Source: Sedimentisphaerales bacterium
Lineage (GTDB): Bacteria; Planctomycetota; Phycisphaerae; Sedimentisphaerales; Anaerobacaceae
DNA: 64,000 nt
NCBI GenBank assembly: GCA_016936075.1
Contig: JAFGPS010000115.1
Span: 16,209-80,208, forward strand
Direction of reading: 5' to 3'
Made by a program: the position numbers and the translations under genes. Numbering within the stretch: position 1 is the stretch's first letter; every line of letters begins with the position of its first letter. The notes under the pieces are model-generated. The model had not been told where the DNA came from. It saw only the letters and a program-made list of their open reading frames with translations, and made no database searches. Positions 1 to 7,213 of this stretch are shown one piece after another.

Positions 1-333
1 AATTTCCCGCTTTGGCTTGCTCCAGAACAGGTTAGAGTGCTACCAATAAGTGAAAAAACCAATGATTATGCTAAAACTATTGAAAGTAAGCTCAAAGATG
101 CAAATCTCAGGTTTAGTTGTGATTTATCCGACGAAAAAATAAACTCGAAGATAGTTAAAGCGTATAATGATAAAGTTCCTTATATGCTTGTTATAGGACC
201 CAGAGAAGCTGAAAGTGGCACTGTTAATGTAAGAATTCGTGGATTAAAAGAAAATCAAACAATAGAAATTGATAAATTTTTGGAAATGATAAATTCTAAA
301 ATAGCCGATAAGATAATTGATTTGGCTTTTTAA
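1..333 (+). CDS. thrS: Threonyl-tRNA synthetase, C-terminal fragment
   Basis: The reading frame is open from base 1 and runs to TAA at 331-333, giving the last 110 residues of a protein that begins upstream of the window. The start NFPLWLAPEQVRVLPIS is the characteristic entry into the anticodon-binding domain of class II ThrRS, and the VIGPREAESGTVNVRIR segment also fits that domain. The enzyme charges tRNA-Thr in the cytoplasm. The GTG at 37 proposed by the ORF track is internal, not a start. The order thrS-infC-rpmI-rplT-pheS is widely conserved and supports the call. The catalytic core and editing domain lie outside the window. Confidence 0.93.
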   Translation, partial: NFPLWLAPEQVRVLPISEKTNDYAKTIESKLKDANLRFSCDLSDEKINSKIVKAYNDKVPYMLVIGPREAESGTVNVRIRGLKENQTIEIDKFLEMINSKIADKIIDLAF

Positions 334-349
334 GAATATATTTTTATAA

Positions 350-378
350 TTTACTTTTTAGTATATACTATAAGTAAA
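350..378. promoter_or_regulatory. Nested inverted repeat in the thrS-infC spacer
   Basis: TTTACTT (350-356) pairs with AAGTAAA (372-378), enclosing the 12-bp palindrome TAGTATATACTA. The structure lies about 45 bases before infC. It is too AU-rich for a convincing intrinsic terminator. It may shape the infC leader, but no known L20-type leader could be recognised by eye. Confidence 0.3.
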
Positions 379-422
379 TGAACAATTTATTGTTATTTTA
401 GAGAAAGGTAAGGTGGCGTACA

Positions 423-956
423 ATAAATAAAAAAGGTTTAAGGATAAATGGAGGGATTCGAGCTAGTTCAGTCAGAGTGATTGATGAATCAAACAATCAG
501 TTAGGAATTATTAGTAGAGAAGAGGCACTTGATAGAGCGAGAGAGATCGGTTTAGACCTCGTGGAAGTGGCTCCTATGAATGATCCTCCAGTATGTAAGA
601 TAATGGATTACGGCAAATGGCTTTATGAACAAAAACGCAAGGATCGTGAGGCGCATAAGAAAAACATTCGTCATTCTGTTACTCTTAAAGAGATCAGGCT
701 AAGGCCGGAAACTGATAAACATGACCTTGGAATAAAACTTAAGCATGGAAGAGAGTTTGTTGAAAAGGGTCATAAGGTACAATTCACAATATTTTTCAGG
801 GGACGTCAGGTATTGCATAGAGATAAGGGATTTGAAATGCTTGAACAAATCACAGAAGATCTCAGTGATATCTCTAAAATCGAACGTCCTTCCCAAATGA
901 ATGGAAAACGCATGACATTATTGCTTGTGCCGAGAAAGAATTTGGTTACCGAGTGA
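423..956 (+). CDS. infC: Translation initiation factor IF-3 with an ATA start
   Basis: IF-3 binds the 30S subunit and checks the initiator codon. The ORF track begins at GTG 477, but the frame continues upstream and encodes the conserved IF-3 N-terminus (INKKGLRINGGIRASSVRVIDE). The only sensible start before the TAG at 399-401 is ATA at 423, with AGGTGG at 411-416 six bases upstream. This gives 177 aa, close to E. coli IF-3 (180 aa). Non-AUG starts are typical for infC, where they allow autoregulation by IF-3 itself. ATA is less common there than ATT. The N-domain (LVEVAP...VCKIMDYGKW) and C-domain (EIRLRPETDKHDL, KVQFTIFFRGRQ) are both complete. Confidence 0.93.
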   Translation: MNKKGLRINGGIRASSVRVIDESNNQLGIISREEALDRAREIGLDLVEVAPMNDPPVCKIMDYGKWLYEQKRKDREAHKKNIRHSVTLKEIRLRPETDKHDLGIKLKHGREFVEKGHKVQFTIFFRGRQVLHRDKGFEMLEQITEDLSDISKIERPSQMNGKRMTLLLVPRKNLVTE

Positions 957-989
957 AAATGATTCTTTGTAGGTGAGCCGGTAGGTCAT

Positions 990-1012
990 AATATTCTTAT
1001 TTATAGAATATT
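990..1012. other. Perfect 8-bp hairpin in the infC-rpmI spacer
   Basis: AATATTCT (990-997) and AGAATATT (1005-1012) are perfect inverse complements around a 7-base loop. It sits 34 bases after the infC stop in the 342-base spacer before rpmI. There is no U-tract, so it is not a standard terminator. Apart from this and the promoter at 1179, I see nothing coding in 957-1298. The spacer is unusually long for this operon and could be a ribosomal-protein leader. Confidence 0.35.
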
Positions 1013-1178
1013 ACTGATTAATATACCGTTAGCTTTTATTGCTTGCGAATTATTCCTGATTTGATTGGAATTGGGTAGCATATTGGCTTTCCTCAGGGCA
1101 GTTATACCCTATATATTCAACTATTGGGGAAAATCTGCATAAAAAGGGATATTTTTTACAAAAATTCAACCTTGGGTG

Positions 1179-1207
1179 TTGACCTGTGCCTTTAAATAGT
1201 ATAGATT
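1179..1207 (+). promoter_or_regulatory. Sigma70-like promoter for rpmI-rplT
   Basis: TTGACC (1179-1184), a 17-base spacer and TAGATT (1202-1207); an alternative -10 TATAGA lies at 1200 with a 15-base spacer. It is followed by an AT-rich leader of about 90 bases to rpmI. The rex promoter at 62114 has the same arrangement (TTGACA, overlapping TATAGA/TAGACT), which strengthens the call. It implies rpmI-rplT can be transcribed apart from thrS-infC. Confidence 0.5.
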
Positions 1208-1298
1208 AATATTTTTGTATTTTTCACAAGAAGTTAGGATGTACAAAAACAATTTTTTAAAATAAGATTCTTTACAGAGTTTTTTAAGGATTAGCTAA

Positions 1299-1493
1299 AT
1301 GCCAAAGCAAAAAACCCATAAGGGTTTGAAAAAAAGAGTAAAAGTAACCGCCTCCGGTAAAGTCAAACATAAAAAATCCGGAGCAGGTCATCTTATGAGT
1401 AGAAAAAGTTCAAAACTAAGAAAAAGGGTTACCAGCTCAACGACAATGGATCGGGCGAGTGGAGTAAAGGCCCTTATTAAATTAGGTAAATAA
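1299..1493 (+). CDS. rpmI: 50S ribosomal protein L35
   Basis: A 64-residue very basic protein, the usual L35 length, beginning [22 protein letters not shown] and carrying the family stretch [19 protein letters not shown]. It is a structural protein of the large ribosomal subunit. AAGGA upstream at suitable distance supports the ATG. The gene is followed 12 bases later by rplT, its standard partner, so the two are co-transcribed. Confidence 0.97.
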   Translation: MPKQKTHKGLKKRVKVTASGKVKHKKSGAGHLMSRKSSKLRKRVTSSTTMDRASGVKALIKLGK

Positions 1494-1505
1494 AGGAAAG
1501 CTGAT

Positions 1506-1862
1506 ATGCCAAGAGTTAGAAAAGGTGCCGCATCACGTCAGGCAAAGAAACGCGTTCTAAAAGCAGTAAGAGGGCATCGCGGGCAACCGGGCAAACAGTA
1601 TCGGCTGGCCAAAGAAGCATTAGTAAGAGCTGCTGTATATGCGAAAGCTGATCGCAGACGTAAAAAAAGAGATTTTCGTGCTTTATGGATTACTCGCTTA
1701 AGCGCTGCGTGCAGGCAAAGAGGAGTAAGATACAGTCTGTTTATTGACTATTGCATTAAAGCTAACATTGCAATTAACCGCAAGATGCTTAGTGAAATTG
1801 CTATTGCTGATCCGAATGGTTTTGATGCAATTCTCAGTGCAGCGCAGAAAGCCGCTTCATAA
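1506..1862 (+). CDS. rplT: 50S ribosomal protein L20
   Basis: 118 residues, the normal L20 length. The N-terminus MPRVRKGAASRQAKKRVLKAVRGHRG and the segment RRRKKRDFRALWITRLSAACRQRG are diagnostic of L20, which binds 23S rRNA early in large-subunit assembly. GGAAAGCTGAT precedes the ATG as ribosome-binding site. It follows rpmI with 12 bases between them and precedes pheS by 48 bases. In many bacteria L20 represses its own operon through a leader RNA. The long spacer upstream of rpmI would be the place for that here, but this was not demonstrated. Confidence 0.97.
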   Translation: MPRVRKGAASRQAKKRVLKAVRGHRGQPGKQYRLAKEALVRAAVYAKADRRRKKRDFRALWITRLSAACRQRGVRYSLFIDYCIKANIAINRKMLSEIAIADPNGFDAILSAAQKAAS

Positions 1863-1910
1863 TCAAAATTTGTCACGCAGAAATCAGTACGCAGAACGCA
1901 TCACGAAAAA

Positions 1911-2903
1911 ATGCTTGAAGAATTTGAAAAAATCGGCAAAGAAGCACTTTCTGATTTAAAGAAAGTTTCCGACCTCGAGTCCCTGGAGCAATTCCGTATC
2001 AAATACCTGGGCCGTAAAGGTCTTGTTATAGATATGCTCAGTCAAATCGGCAAGCTGCCCAAAGAGCTGAAGCCGCAGGGCGGGCAGCTCGCAAACAAAG
2101 TAAAGAATGAAATCACAAAAGCATTCGATGAGATTAAAGCCGGTCTGTCACTTTCAAAAAAAGATAAACAAAAAGAGCTTGTCGATGTGACTTTGCCAGG
2201 AATCCCTGTTCATATCGGTAAGCCGCACGTAATTACGCAAACGCTCAATGAACTATTGGAAATATTCGGACGCATGGGTTTTGATGTTGCTTACGGCCCG
2301 GAAGTCGAAGATGACTGGCATAATTTCATTGCACTTAATATTCCTCCGGAACATCCGGCCAGAGAACCTTCTGATAATTTCTATGTAGATGACAAAACAT
2401 TATTGCGAAGCCAGACTTCGACAATTCAAATTCGCGTAATGGAGAATAAGAAACCTCCTATCCGCGTAGTCGCACCCGGCAGAGTTTATCGTCCTGACAC
2501 AGTTGACGCGACACATATGTATATGTTCCATCAGCTTGAGGCACTCGTCGTTGACGAAGGTGTCAGCATGGTCGATATGAAAACTACCATCGAGCAATTC
2601 ATTCACACATTCTTCGGTCCCGAAACACAATGGCGATTCAGGCCGAGCTTCTTCCCGTTCACCGAACCAAGCGCAGAAGTTGATTTGCTTCTCTTGGACA
2701 AAGCAGGAAACGAAAACTGGGTCGAAATGGGCGGCTGCGGCATGGTTGATCCAAACGTTTTCGATGCAGTCGGAATAGACAGTGAAAAATACACCGGCTG
2801 GGCTTTCGGTTTCGGTATAGAACGACTTGCAATGCGCAAATACGGTATTACAGATATCCGCCTTCTCTTCGAGAACGACCTCCGTTTCCTTCGCCAATTC
2901 TAA
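1911..2903 (+). CDS. pheS: Phenylalanyl-tRNA synthetase alpha subunit
   Basis: 330 residues, typical for bacterial PheS, the catalytic subunit of the alpha2-beta2 enzyme that charges tRNA-Phe. The N-terminal coiled coil (residues 1-90) is followed by the class II core: GPEVEDDWHNFIALNIP, PGRVYRPDTVDATHMYMFHQLEA (motif 2 region), FRPSFFPFTEPSAEVDLL and the motif 3 region WAFGFGIERLAMRKYGI. It closes the infC-rpmI-rplT group. The expected partner pheT does not follow; the next gene is arfB after a 100-base gap with its own promoter. The beta subunit must be encoded elsewhere. Confidence 0.97.
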   Translation: MLEEFEKIGKEALSDLKKVSDLESLEQFRIKYLGRKGLVIDMLSQIGKLPKELKPQGGQLANKVKNEITKAFDEIKAGLSLSKKDKQKELVDVTLPGIPVHIGKPHVITQTLNELLEIFGRMGFDVAYGPEVEDDWHNFIALNIPPEHPAREPSDNFYVDDKTLLRSQTSTIQIRVMENKKPPIRVVAPGRVYRPDTVDATHMYMFHQLEALVVDEGVSMVDMKTTIEQFIHTFFGPETQWRFRPSFFPFTEPSAEVDLLLLDKAGNENWVEMGGCGMVDPNVFDAVGIDSEKYTGWAFGFGIERLAMRKYGITDIRLLFENDLRFLRQF

Positions 2904-2946
2904 TGCCTGATTAATTTAACAATAGGTCAATATTTTTATCATTTTC

Positions 2947-2975
2947 TTGATTATTACAAAATGGTTAAATATATT
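2947..2975 (+). promoter_or_regulatory. Promoter upstream of arfB
   Basis: TTGATT (2947-2952), 17 bases, TATATT (2970-2975), ending 31 bases before the arfB start. Good match to the spacing used at other promoters in the window. No terminator was found between pheS and this site. Confidence 0.5.
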
Positions 2976-3006
2976 GTACATATATAATTATTAGGGAAAT
3001 CAAAGA

Positions 3007-3435
3007 ATGAGTCAAATAGAGATTTTAGGAAATATTGTTATCCCGGAAGGTGAGTTCATTTTTAAAGCGTCACGAAGTTCAGGTCCGGGAGGACAGAATG
3101 TAAATAAACTCAATACGAGAATTTCATTATTCTTCAATATAAAAGAGTGCGATAGTTTTTCAGACTATCAAAAAAAGCGAATATTAAAATGTTTGTCGAC
3201 ACGAATTGACAAAGAAGGCTGTATCAGAGTTGTATCCCAGAAATTCAGAACTCAAAATGCAAACCGTCAGGCAGCTATAGAGCGGTTGCAAGAGTTATTG
3301 GAAAAGGCACTTAAACCGAAACCAATCCGCAAAAAAACAAAAGTGCCATATAGTGCAAAGCAAAAAAGATTAGATGAAAAGAAACGGCGGGGCAAACTAA
3401 AACAGCAAAGATCAGAAAAGAATTTTGAAAATTAG
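3007..3435 (+). CDS. arfB: Peptidyl-tRNA hydrolase ArfB (YaeJ/ICT1-like)
   Basis: 142 residues, the expected size of ArfB, which rescues ribosomes stalled on broken mRNA by hydrolysing peptidyl-tRNA. The catalytic GGQ motif is at residues 28-30 within SSGPGGQNVNKLNTRISLFF, the short-form context that distinguishes ArfB from full-length release factors. The C-terminal 45 residues are strongly basic (KPKPIRKKTK, KKRRGKLKQQR), matching the tail that ArfB inserts in the empty mRNA channel. TTAGGGAAATCAAAGA precedes the ATG. It converges on the hypothetical gene at 3452. Confidence 0.92.
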   Translation: MSQIEILGNIVIPEGEFIFKASRSSGPGGQNVNKLNTRISLFFNIKECDSFSDYQKKRILKCLSTRIDKEGCIRVVSQKFRTQNANRQAAIERLQELLEKALKPKPIRKKTKVPYSAKQKRLDEKKRRGKLKQQRSEKNFEN

Positions 3436-3451
3436 TTGTTTACAGTAATTT

Positions 3452-3853
3452 CTATTCGGTAACAATTGTTAATTGACTTCCAGTTTGCGTGATTTCTTTG
3501 ATCTGGATTCCTTTTATATTTTTATGTTCTAAAAGTTGCTGCAAATCTACAAGAACATTTGGCAGGTCGAGTTTTACAAATTCAGGCAGTTTCGATTGAT
3601 ACGAATTTCCGAGCATACCCAAAGCCTGATTGAATTGTGCATTACCGAGACTCACTTCGAAAGTAGCTACGTTGTTTTCATAGCTTATATATTTCAACGA
3701 AACAGGGACCACTGGAAGCATAAACATTTTGGTATCTACAATAAATTCGATACAGTCATTTTTGACTTCAGAACGAACGATTTGTTTATGTAAAAGATTA
3801 TTAGATTTCAGAATTTCCAGTAGTTCTTCAAGAGTAAAAGTTATTGCAGCCAT
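3452..3853 (-). CDS. Hypothetical protein, 133 aa
   Basis: Not recognised. The 133-residue product begins MAAITFTLEELLEILKSNNLL behind a good ribosome-binding site (AGGAACAAA before the ATG). It has no signal peptide or membrane segment. The composition is that of a small cytoplasmic alpha/beta protein: an N-terminal helical start, a central strand-rich part (CIEFIVDTKMFMLPVVPVSLKYI) and a C-terminal stretch, LVDLQQLLEHKNIKGIQIKEI. It is convergent with arfB, 16 bases away. Codon use looks like that of its neighbours, so I take it as real, but no function can be offered. Confidence 0.6.
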   Translation of the reverse strand: MAAITFTLEELLEILKSNNLLHKQIVRSEVKNDCIEFIVDTKMFMLPVVPVSLKYISYENNVATFEVSLGNAQFNQALGMLGNSYQSKLPEFVKLDLPNVLVDLQQLLEHKNIKGIQIKEITQTGSQLTIVTE

Positions 3854-3939
3854 TTTGTTCCTAAAAAAAGAATTAATAATAAATTATGAAGTAATATACA
3901 ATAGCGGCGGGGGGGATGCAAGTATCTTTCTTCGGCGCA

Positions 3940-3976
3940 TAAAAAATGGGTCATAGCATCCTGCTTATGACCCGTT
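3940..3976 (-). terminator. Intrinsic terminator of the minus-strand 54-aa ORF
   Basis: GGGTCATA (3948-3955) and TATGACCC (3966-3973) form a perfect 8-bp stem with a 10-base loop. On the minus strand the stem is followed directly by ATTTTTTA, a U-tract. On the plus strand there is no U-tract. It lies about 40 bases past the stop of the small ORF at 4016-4180 and points the same way. Confidence 0.65.
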
Positions 3977-4015
3977 GGTTAAAAAATGTTGAAGAGAAAT
4001 TTTTCTATACCCACC

Positions 4016-4180
4016 CTAAGGTGGCGGTCTGACCTTTTCGATATTATAGTTTTTTGTATAAAGACATTTATTTCTATCGTTACAATCTGTATATACGACT
4101 TCAGATATTTTTGTCATACGACAAAACATTGTGGCCAAAAACATCCACATAACTTCAATTTGATAGTTATTTACTTTCAT
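4016..4180 (-). CDS. Small ORF, 54 aa, not in the ORF track
   Basis: On the minus strand ATG at 4178-4180 opens a 54-codon frame ending in TAG at 4016-4018. The product starts MKVNNYQIEVMWMFLATMF and ends YNIEKVRPPP. GGGGGA lies 7 bases upstream of the ATG as ribosome-binding site, and a U-tract terminator in the same direction follows about 40 bases after the stop. Residues 9-22 are hydrophobic with three Met and one Cys, and two more Cys lie in TDCNDRNKC. The product is not recognised. The plus-strand ORF of 81 aa covering the same DNA (3986-4231) has no comparable support. Confidence 0.45.
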   Translation of the reverse strand: MKVNNYQIEVMWMFLATMFCRMTKISEVVYTDCNDRNKCLYTKNYNIEKVRPPP

Positions 4181-4636
4181 AATCTGGTCCCCCATACACG
4201 ACCATTATTTATCTCTACTATCGTACCATAGTCTTATTTTTCCTTAATATATTATTCAGATTATGAGTAAAATAATATATATGAAATACTGTTTTCATAA
4301 TACGAATTCGTAATATTATATATGGATTTGCATATCATTCGATTAACGGCATATAATATAAAAGATAATAGTATTATTTTGTTTGTTTCGTGAGATGGTT
4401 CAATATTTATTTTCGATAAGTCAAATATAGATATAAAATAGAATGTATCAGAAAAAAATATTATATTTTTAGCCGGAATTTATATTTAATTGCCAATCTT
4501 TTATTTATAATATTCGTTTATAGTAGAGATTACAAAAGGTATATCATTTATAAAATGCTGATTTTTAATGATTTACGCGATAATTGATTGAAAGCAAGGT
4601 ACATTAATCGGGAAAATGAATGCAGGGAGAAAAGAT
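4181..4636. other. AT-rich divergent intergenic region with a 12-bp palindrome
   Basis: About 455 very AT-rich bases separate the minus-strand small ORF from the exported protein at 4637. The only distinct element is the perfect palindrome TACGAATTCGTA at 4301-4312, which could be an operator. Both flanking genes would have to start transcription in this stretch, but no promoter stands out against the AT-rich background. No further coding sequence was found. Confidence 0.4.
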
Positions 4637-6898
4637 ATGAAACTCAAAGCCGCATTTATAATATTGATAATCGCGTTTTTAACTCAAATAGCATTTTCGG
4701 GCGTTGATAGAGACATTTTATTTGAAAGGTTAATATTCAGGCCGGAAGTGGTTCCGGATCCATTAAAAGGCAAAGAAGTTATTGTACGTTTTTACGATAA
4801 TTGGCATAGTGAGCCGAAAGCTTATAAGAAGATTAATGTTTTATATGATAACCTTTCCAAAATACCCCAGATATTAAATGATACTTATGGTGATATTCAA
4901 GGTTCATCTGTCGTTGTTATTTTCGAACAGGACCAGACAGATGAGCAGGTCAAATCATCGTTTGCCGGTTCAGTTCTCGCTGAAAAACTTGATGTATTAA
5001 AAGAAAGAATTCATTATGTTTCAGCATTCAAAGATAATAAGCAAAATGAAAACATATTTATCGATGATGCTCTCGGTGAAATAATACCAAATGCAAAAGT
5101 AGATATTTATATTAGAGATACATATTTAGAAGGAACGAAGATATTATTAACAAGTATAGAGACAAAAGATGGTTCATTACAGATTCCTCAATTTACCGGT
5201 TCGATAAGATATTTATCATTTGAGATATCAAGTCCGGATTATGGAAGTACAATTACAAGTCGCTTTGGAGATAACTCTCATATCGCAACTCCTCTTGTTC
5301 ATAAAGATTCTCAGGCTTACCAAAGAGCAGTTCGCGGCAAGGTTGTTGATGAGGAAGGTAATCCAATTAAAAACGCAGTACTAAATTGTCGCAATATCAG
5401 AACATTAGGTCAGGGTCTTATTAATTCTTTAAATGGACAGGAATATAAATCTATCACCGATAAAGATGGGAAGTTTTGTTTATATTTACCGAACGAACAA
5501 AATAATGAACGAGGCTTTCTGATTCCTCCCGGTTCGACATACTCTATAAGAGTCGAAGCATCTAAGGAACTGCATTTTCTTCCATTTGATGAGCCTATTG
5601 AAAACGATACTGAAAAAACAATCGTTATGGAAAAAGCCGACTATTTCAGAACTTTTGTTTTCGAAGATGAAGAAGGTGTGATTAATGATTCGAGACTTGA
5701 TTTTATTAGTATAAATATAACTCGTCCGGATAAAAGGTCGTTAAGAATTCCTTATAATGAATTTAGAGAAGGAGGTTATTTCCCGTTAGGAGAATATAGC
5801 GCAAATATGAATATGCCAGGAGATGGCGAATTTGAATTCGAGCAGATAACAGTTGATGAAAATAGTTCCGAAGAGATTGTGTTCAAGTTGCCGGAACGAG
5901 TCATATATTCGGGACAGATTGTTCATGGTATGACGCATCAGCCTATGCCGGGAGCTTTCGTTATTGCGTTTAATAGTTCAAGTGAAGGGAATCTTTCTAT
6001 GATTACAAAGGAACAATGGGCCGCACTTCATGAACTATCTCTTGAGCCTGAAAACGGTGAGCCTGCGATAAAACCGGTAACGGATATTTATGGAATAAAA
6101 CAATTAATCAGAACTGATGAGCAGGGACGTTTTATGATGACTTTCATTCCCGGAGAAGTCTATGGTTTTATTGCGTTCGAAGAAAATTATCTTCCTGTTA
6201 TGCATCGCACGTTTAACCTGAAATTTGATGAGAACAAGATTTCTGAAATCCCTGCGATAAAATTATATCCCGCTGCTTCTGTGTTAATAAACTTAAAGAC
6301 TGAAGAGAGAATATCAGTTAATGCAAAGTGGCTGATAAATGAAAATGATAATCCTTCATGGACACGGGAATTTTTGCGTCAGGATAATAGGAGTGAAAGA
6401 GAATATACAACCTGTAAAAGATGGCTGGAAAATAATAAGCCGCAGAGTTTTTATATCCCGGCTGATTTGAATGTACAGATTAAACTGGAGACTCCCTATG
6501 ATGATCAATGGAGACCTGTTGAAATACCGGAAATGCTGAATCTTGCCCAGGGGCAAACCATTGATTTGGGAAATATTACTTTCGACCAGGCCGTGGAAGT
6601 ATTTGTTCTGGTTGTTGACTCAAAAGGTGAACCGGTCGAGGGAATTCCGGTAAAAACTCTTCTGGATGAAAGAGCATGGGGTCTCCCGCATAATAGTGAC
6701 GAATCCGGTATTTCTTCGTTTTATATTAATCCGGGTTCGAATATTCAAATCGGAGTGGCTTATTATGGTCAAGACGGAAAGTATAAGAGAGAAACAATAT
6801 TATGTGATATTAAAAGTCAGGAAGACAAGGGTAAATTGTTTAAATTACAGCTTTCAGATGAGATTCTCGAAAGAGTTCTTGATAATTCAATGAGATAA
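4637..6898 (+). CDS. Exported protein with carboxypeptidase-regulatory-like repeats
   Basis: 753 residues if it starts at the ATG at 4637 (MKLKAAFIILIIAFLTQIAFSG), which has GGGAG 7 bases upstream and gives a clean Sec signal peptide. The ATG at 4616 would add seven polar residues ahead of it. At least three segments look like transthyretin-like CarboxypepD_reg folds: RGKVVDEEGNPIKNAVL with DKDGKFCLYLP, YSGQIVHGMTHQPMPGAFV with DEQGRFMMTFIPGE, and VFVLVVDSKGEPVEGIPVKT near the end. Such domains are common non-catalytic modules of secreted proteins. No enzyme domain was seen. The gene stands alone, with a structured terminator region downstream (7104-7185). Confidence 0.65.
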   Translation: MKLKAAFIILIIAFLTQIAFSGVDRDILFERLIFRPEVVPDPLKGKEVIVRFYDNWHSEPKAYKKINVLYDNLSKIPQILNDTYGDIQGSSVVVIFEQDQTDEQVKSSFAGSVLAEKLDVLKERIHYVSAFKDNKQNENIFIDDALGEIIPNAKVDIYIRDTYLEGTKILLTSIETKDGSLQIPQFTGSIRYLSFEISSPDYGSTITSRFGDNSHIATPLVHKDSQAYQRAVRGKVVDEEGNPIKNAVLNCRNIRTLGQGLINSLNGQEYKSITDKDGKFCLYLPNEQNNERGFLIPPGSTYSIRVEASKELHFLPFDEPIENDTEKTIVMEKADYFRTFVFEDEEGVINDSRLDFISINITRPDKRSLRIPYNEFREGGYFPLGEYSANMNMPGDGEFEFEQITVDENSSEEIVFKLPERVIYSGQIVHGMTHQPMPGAFVIAFNSSSEGNLSMITKEQWAALHELSLEPENGEPAIKPVTDIYGIKQLIRTDEQGRFMMTFIPGEVYGFIAFEENYLPVMHRTFNLKFDENKISEIPAIKLYPAASVLINLKTEERISVNAKWLINENDNPSWTREFLRQDNRSEREYTTCKRWLENNKPQSFYIPADLNVQIKLETPYDDQWRPVEIPEMLNLAQGQTIDLGNITFDQAVEVFVLVVDSKGEPVEGIPVKTLLDERAWGLPHNSDESGISSFYINPGSNIQIGVAYYGQDGKYKRETILCDIKSQEDKGKLFKLQLSDEILERVLDNSMR

Positions 6899-7103
6899 TT
6901 AAGAGCAAAATATATTATTCATACAGTTTTCCGATGATTTGTAGGAAAATCTATTATTGATTTGCGTAAAAGTTCTCCAGAATTGTATTGAGTAAAATAT
7001 TTTTTACATTTTTTCCAAAAATAGTGTAACGAAATCAGAGATGTTACGTCTTAATATATGGAAACCAGTTTTAAATAGTGTAGTGTTAGTGAGTTAGGAA
7101 ATA

Positions 7104-7185
7104 AACCCGCTGGTGTTTTACGGTTCAGCTCATAGCTTGCCCTGAATTGTAATTGAAGACGTTCGATGGATCAGCGGGTTTTTTA
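7104..7185 (+). ncRNA. Candidate structured RNA or long-loop terminator
   Basis: AACCCGCTG (7104-7112) and CAGCGGGTT (7172-7180) are perfect complements, and the right arm runs straight into TTTTTTATT, an intrinsic terminator tail on the plus strand. The 59-base interior is long for a simple terminator and contains a second hairpin (TTCAG 7124-7128 with CTGAA 7142-7146). This could be the end of the 4637-6898 transcript or a small RNA. The 200 bases before it (6899-7103) hold only a GTAAC/GTTAC inverted repeat and no ORF. Confidence 0.4.
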
Positions 7186-7213
7186 TTAATCTGCTAACTA
7201 ATTTAGCCTATCT

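Noticed and set aside
2400-2897. Long antisense ORF over pheS
   Set aside because: Frame shadow of a confidently identified gene.
3986-4040. CCACC-CTAA-GGTGG hairpin as a riboswitch
   Set aside because: It overlaps the end of the small minus-strand ORF and no known riboswitch core was recognised.
3986-4231. 81-aa plus-strand ORF in the track
   Set aside because: No ribosome-binding site, and it is antisense to a small ORF that has both a ribosome-binding site and a terminator.
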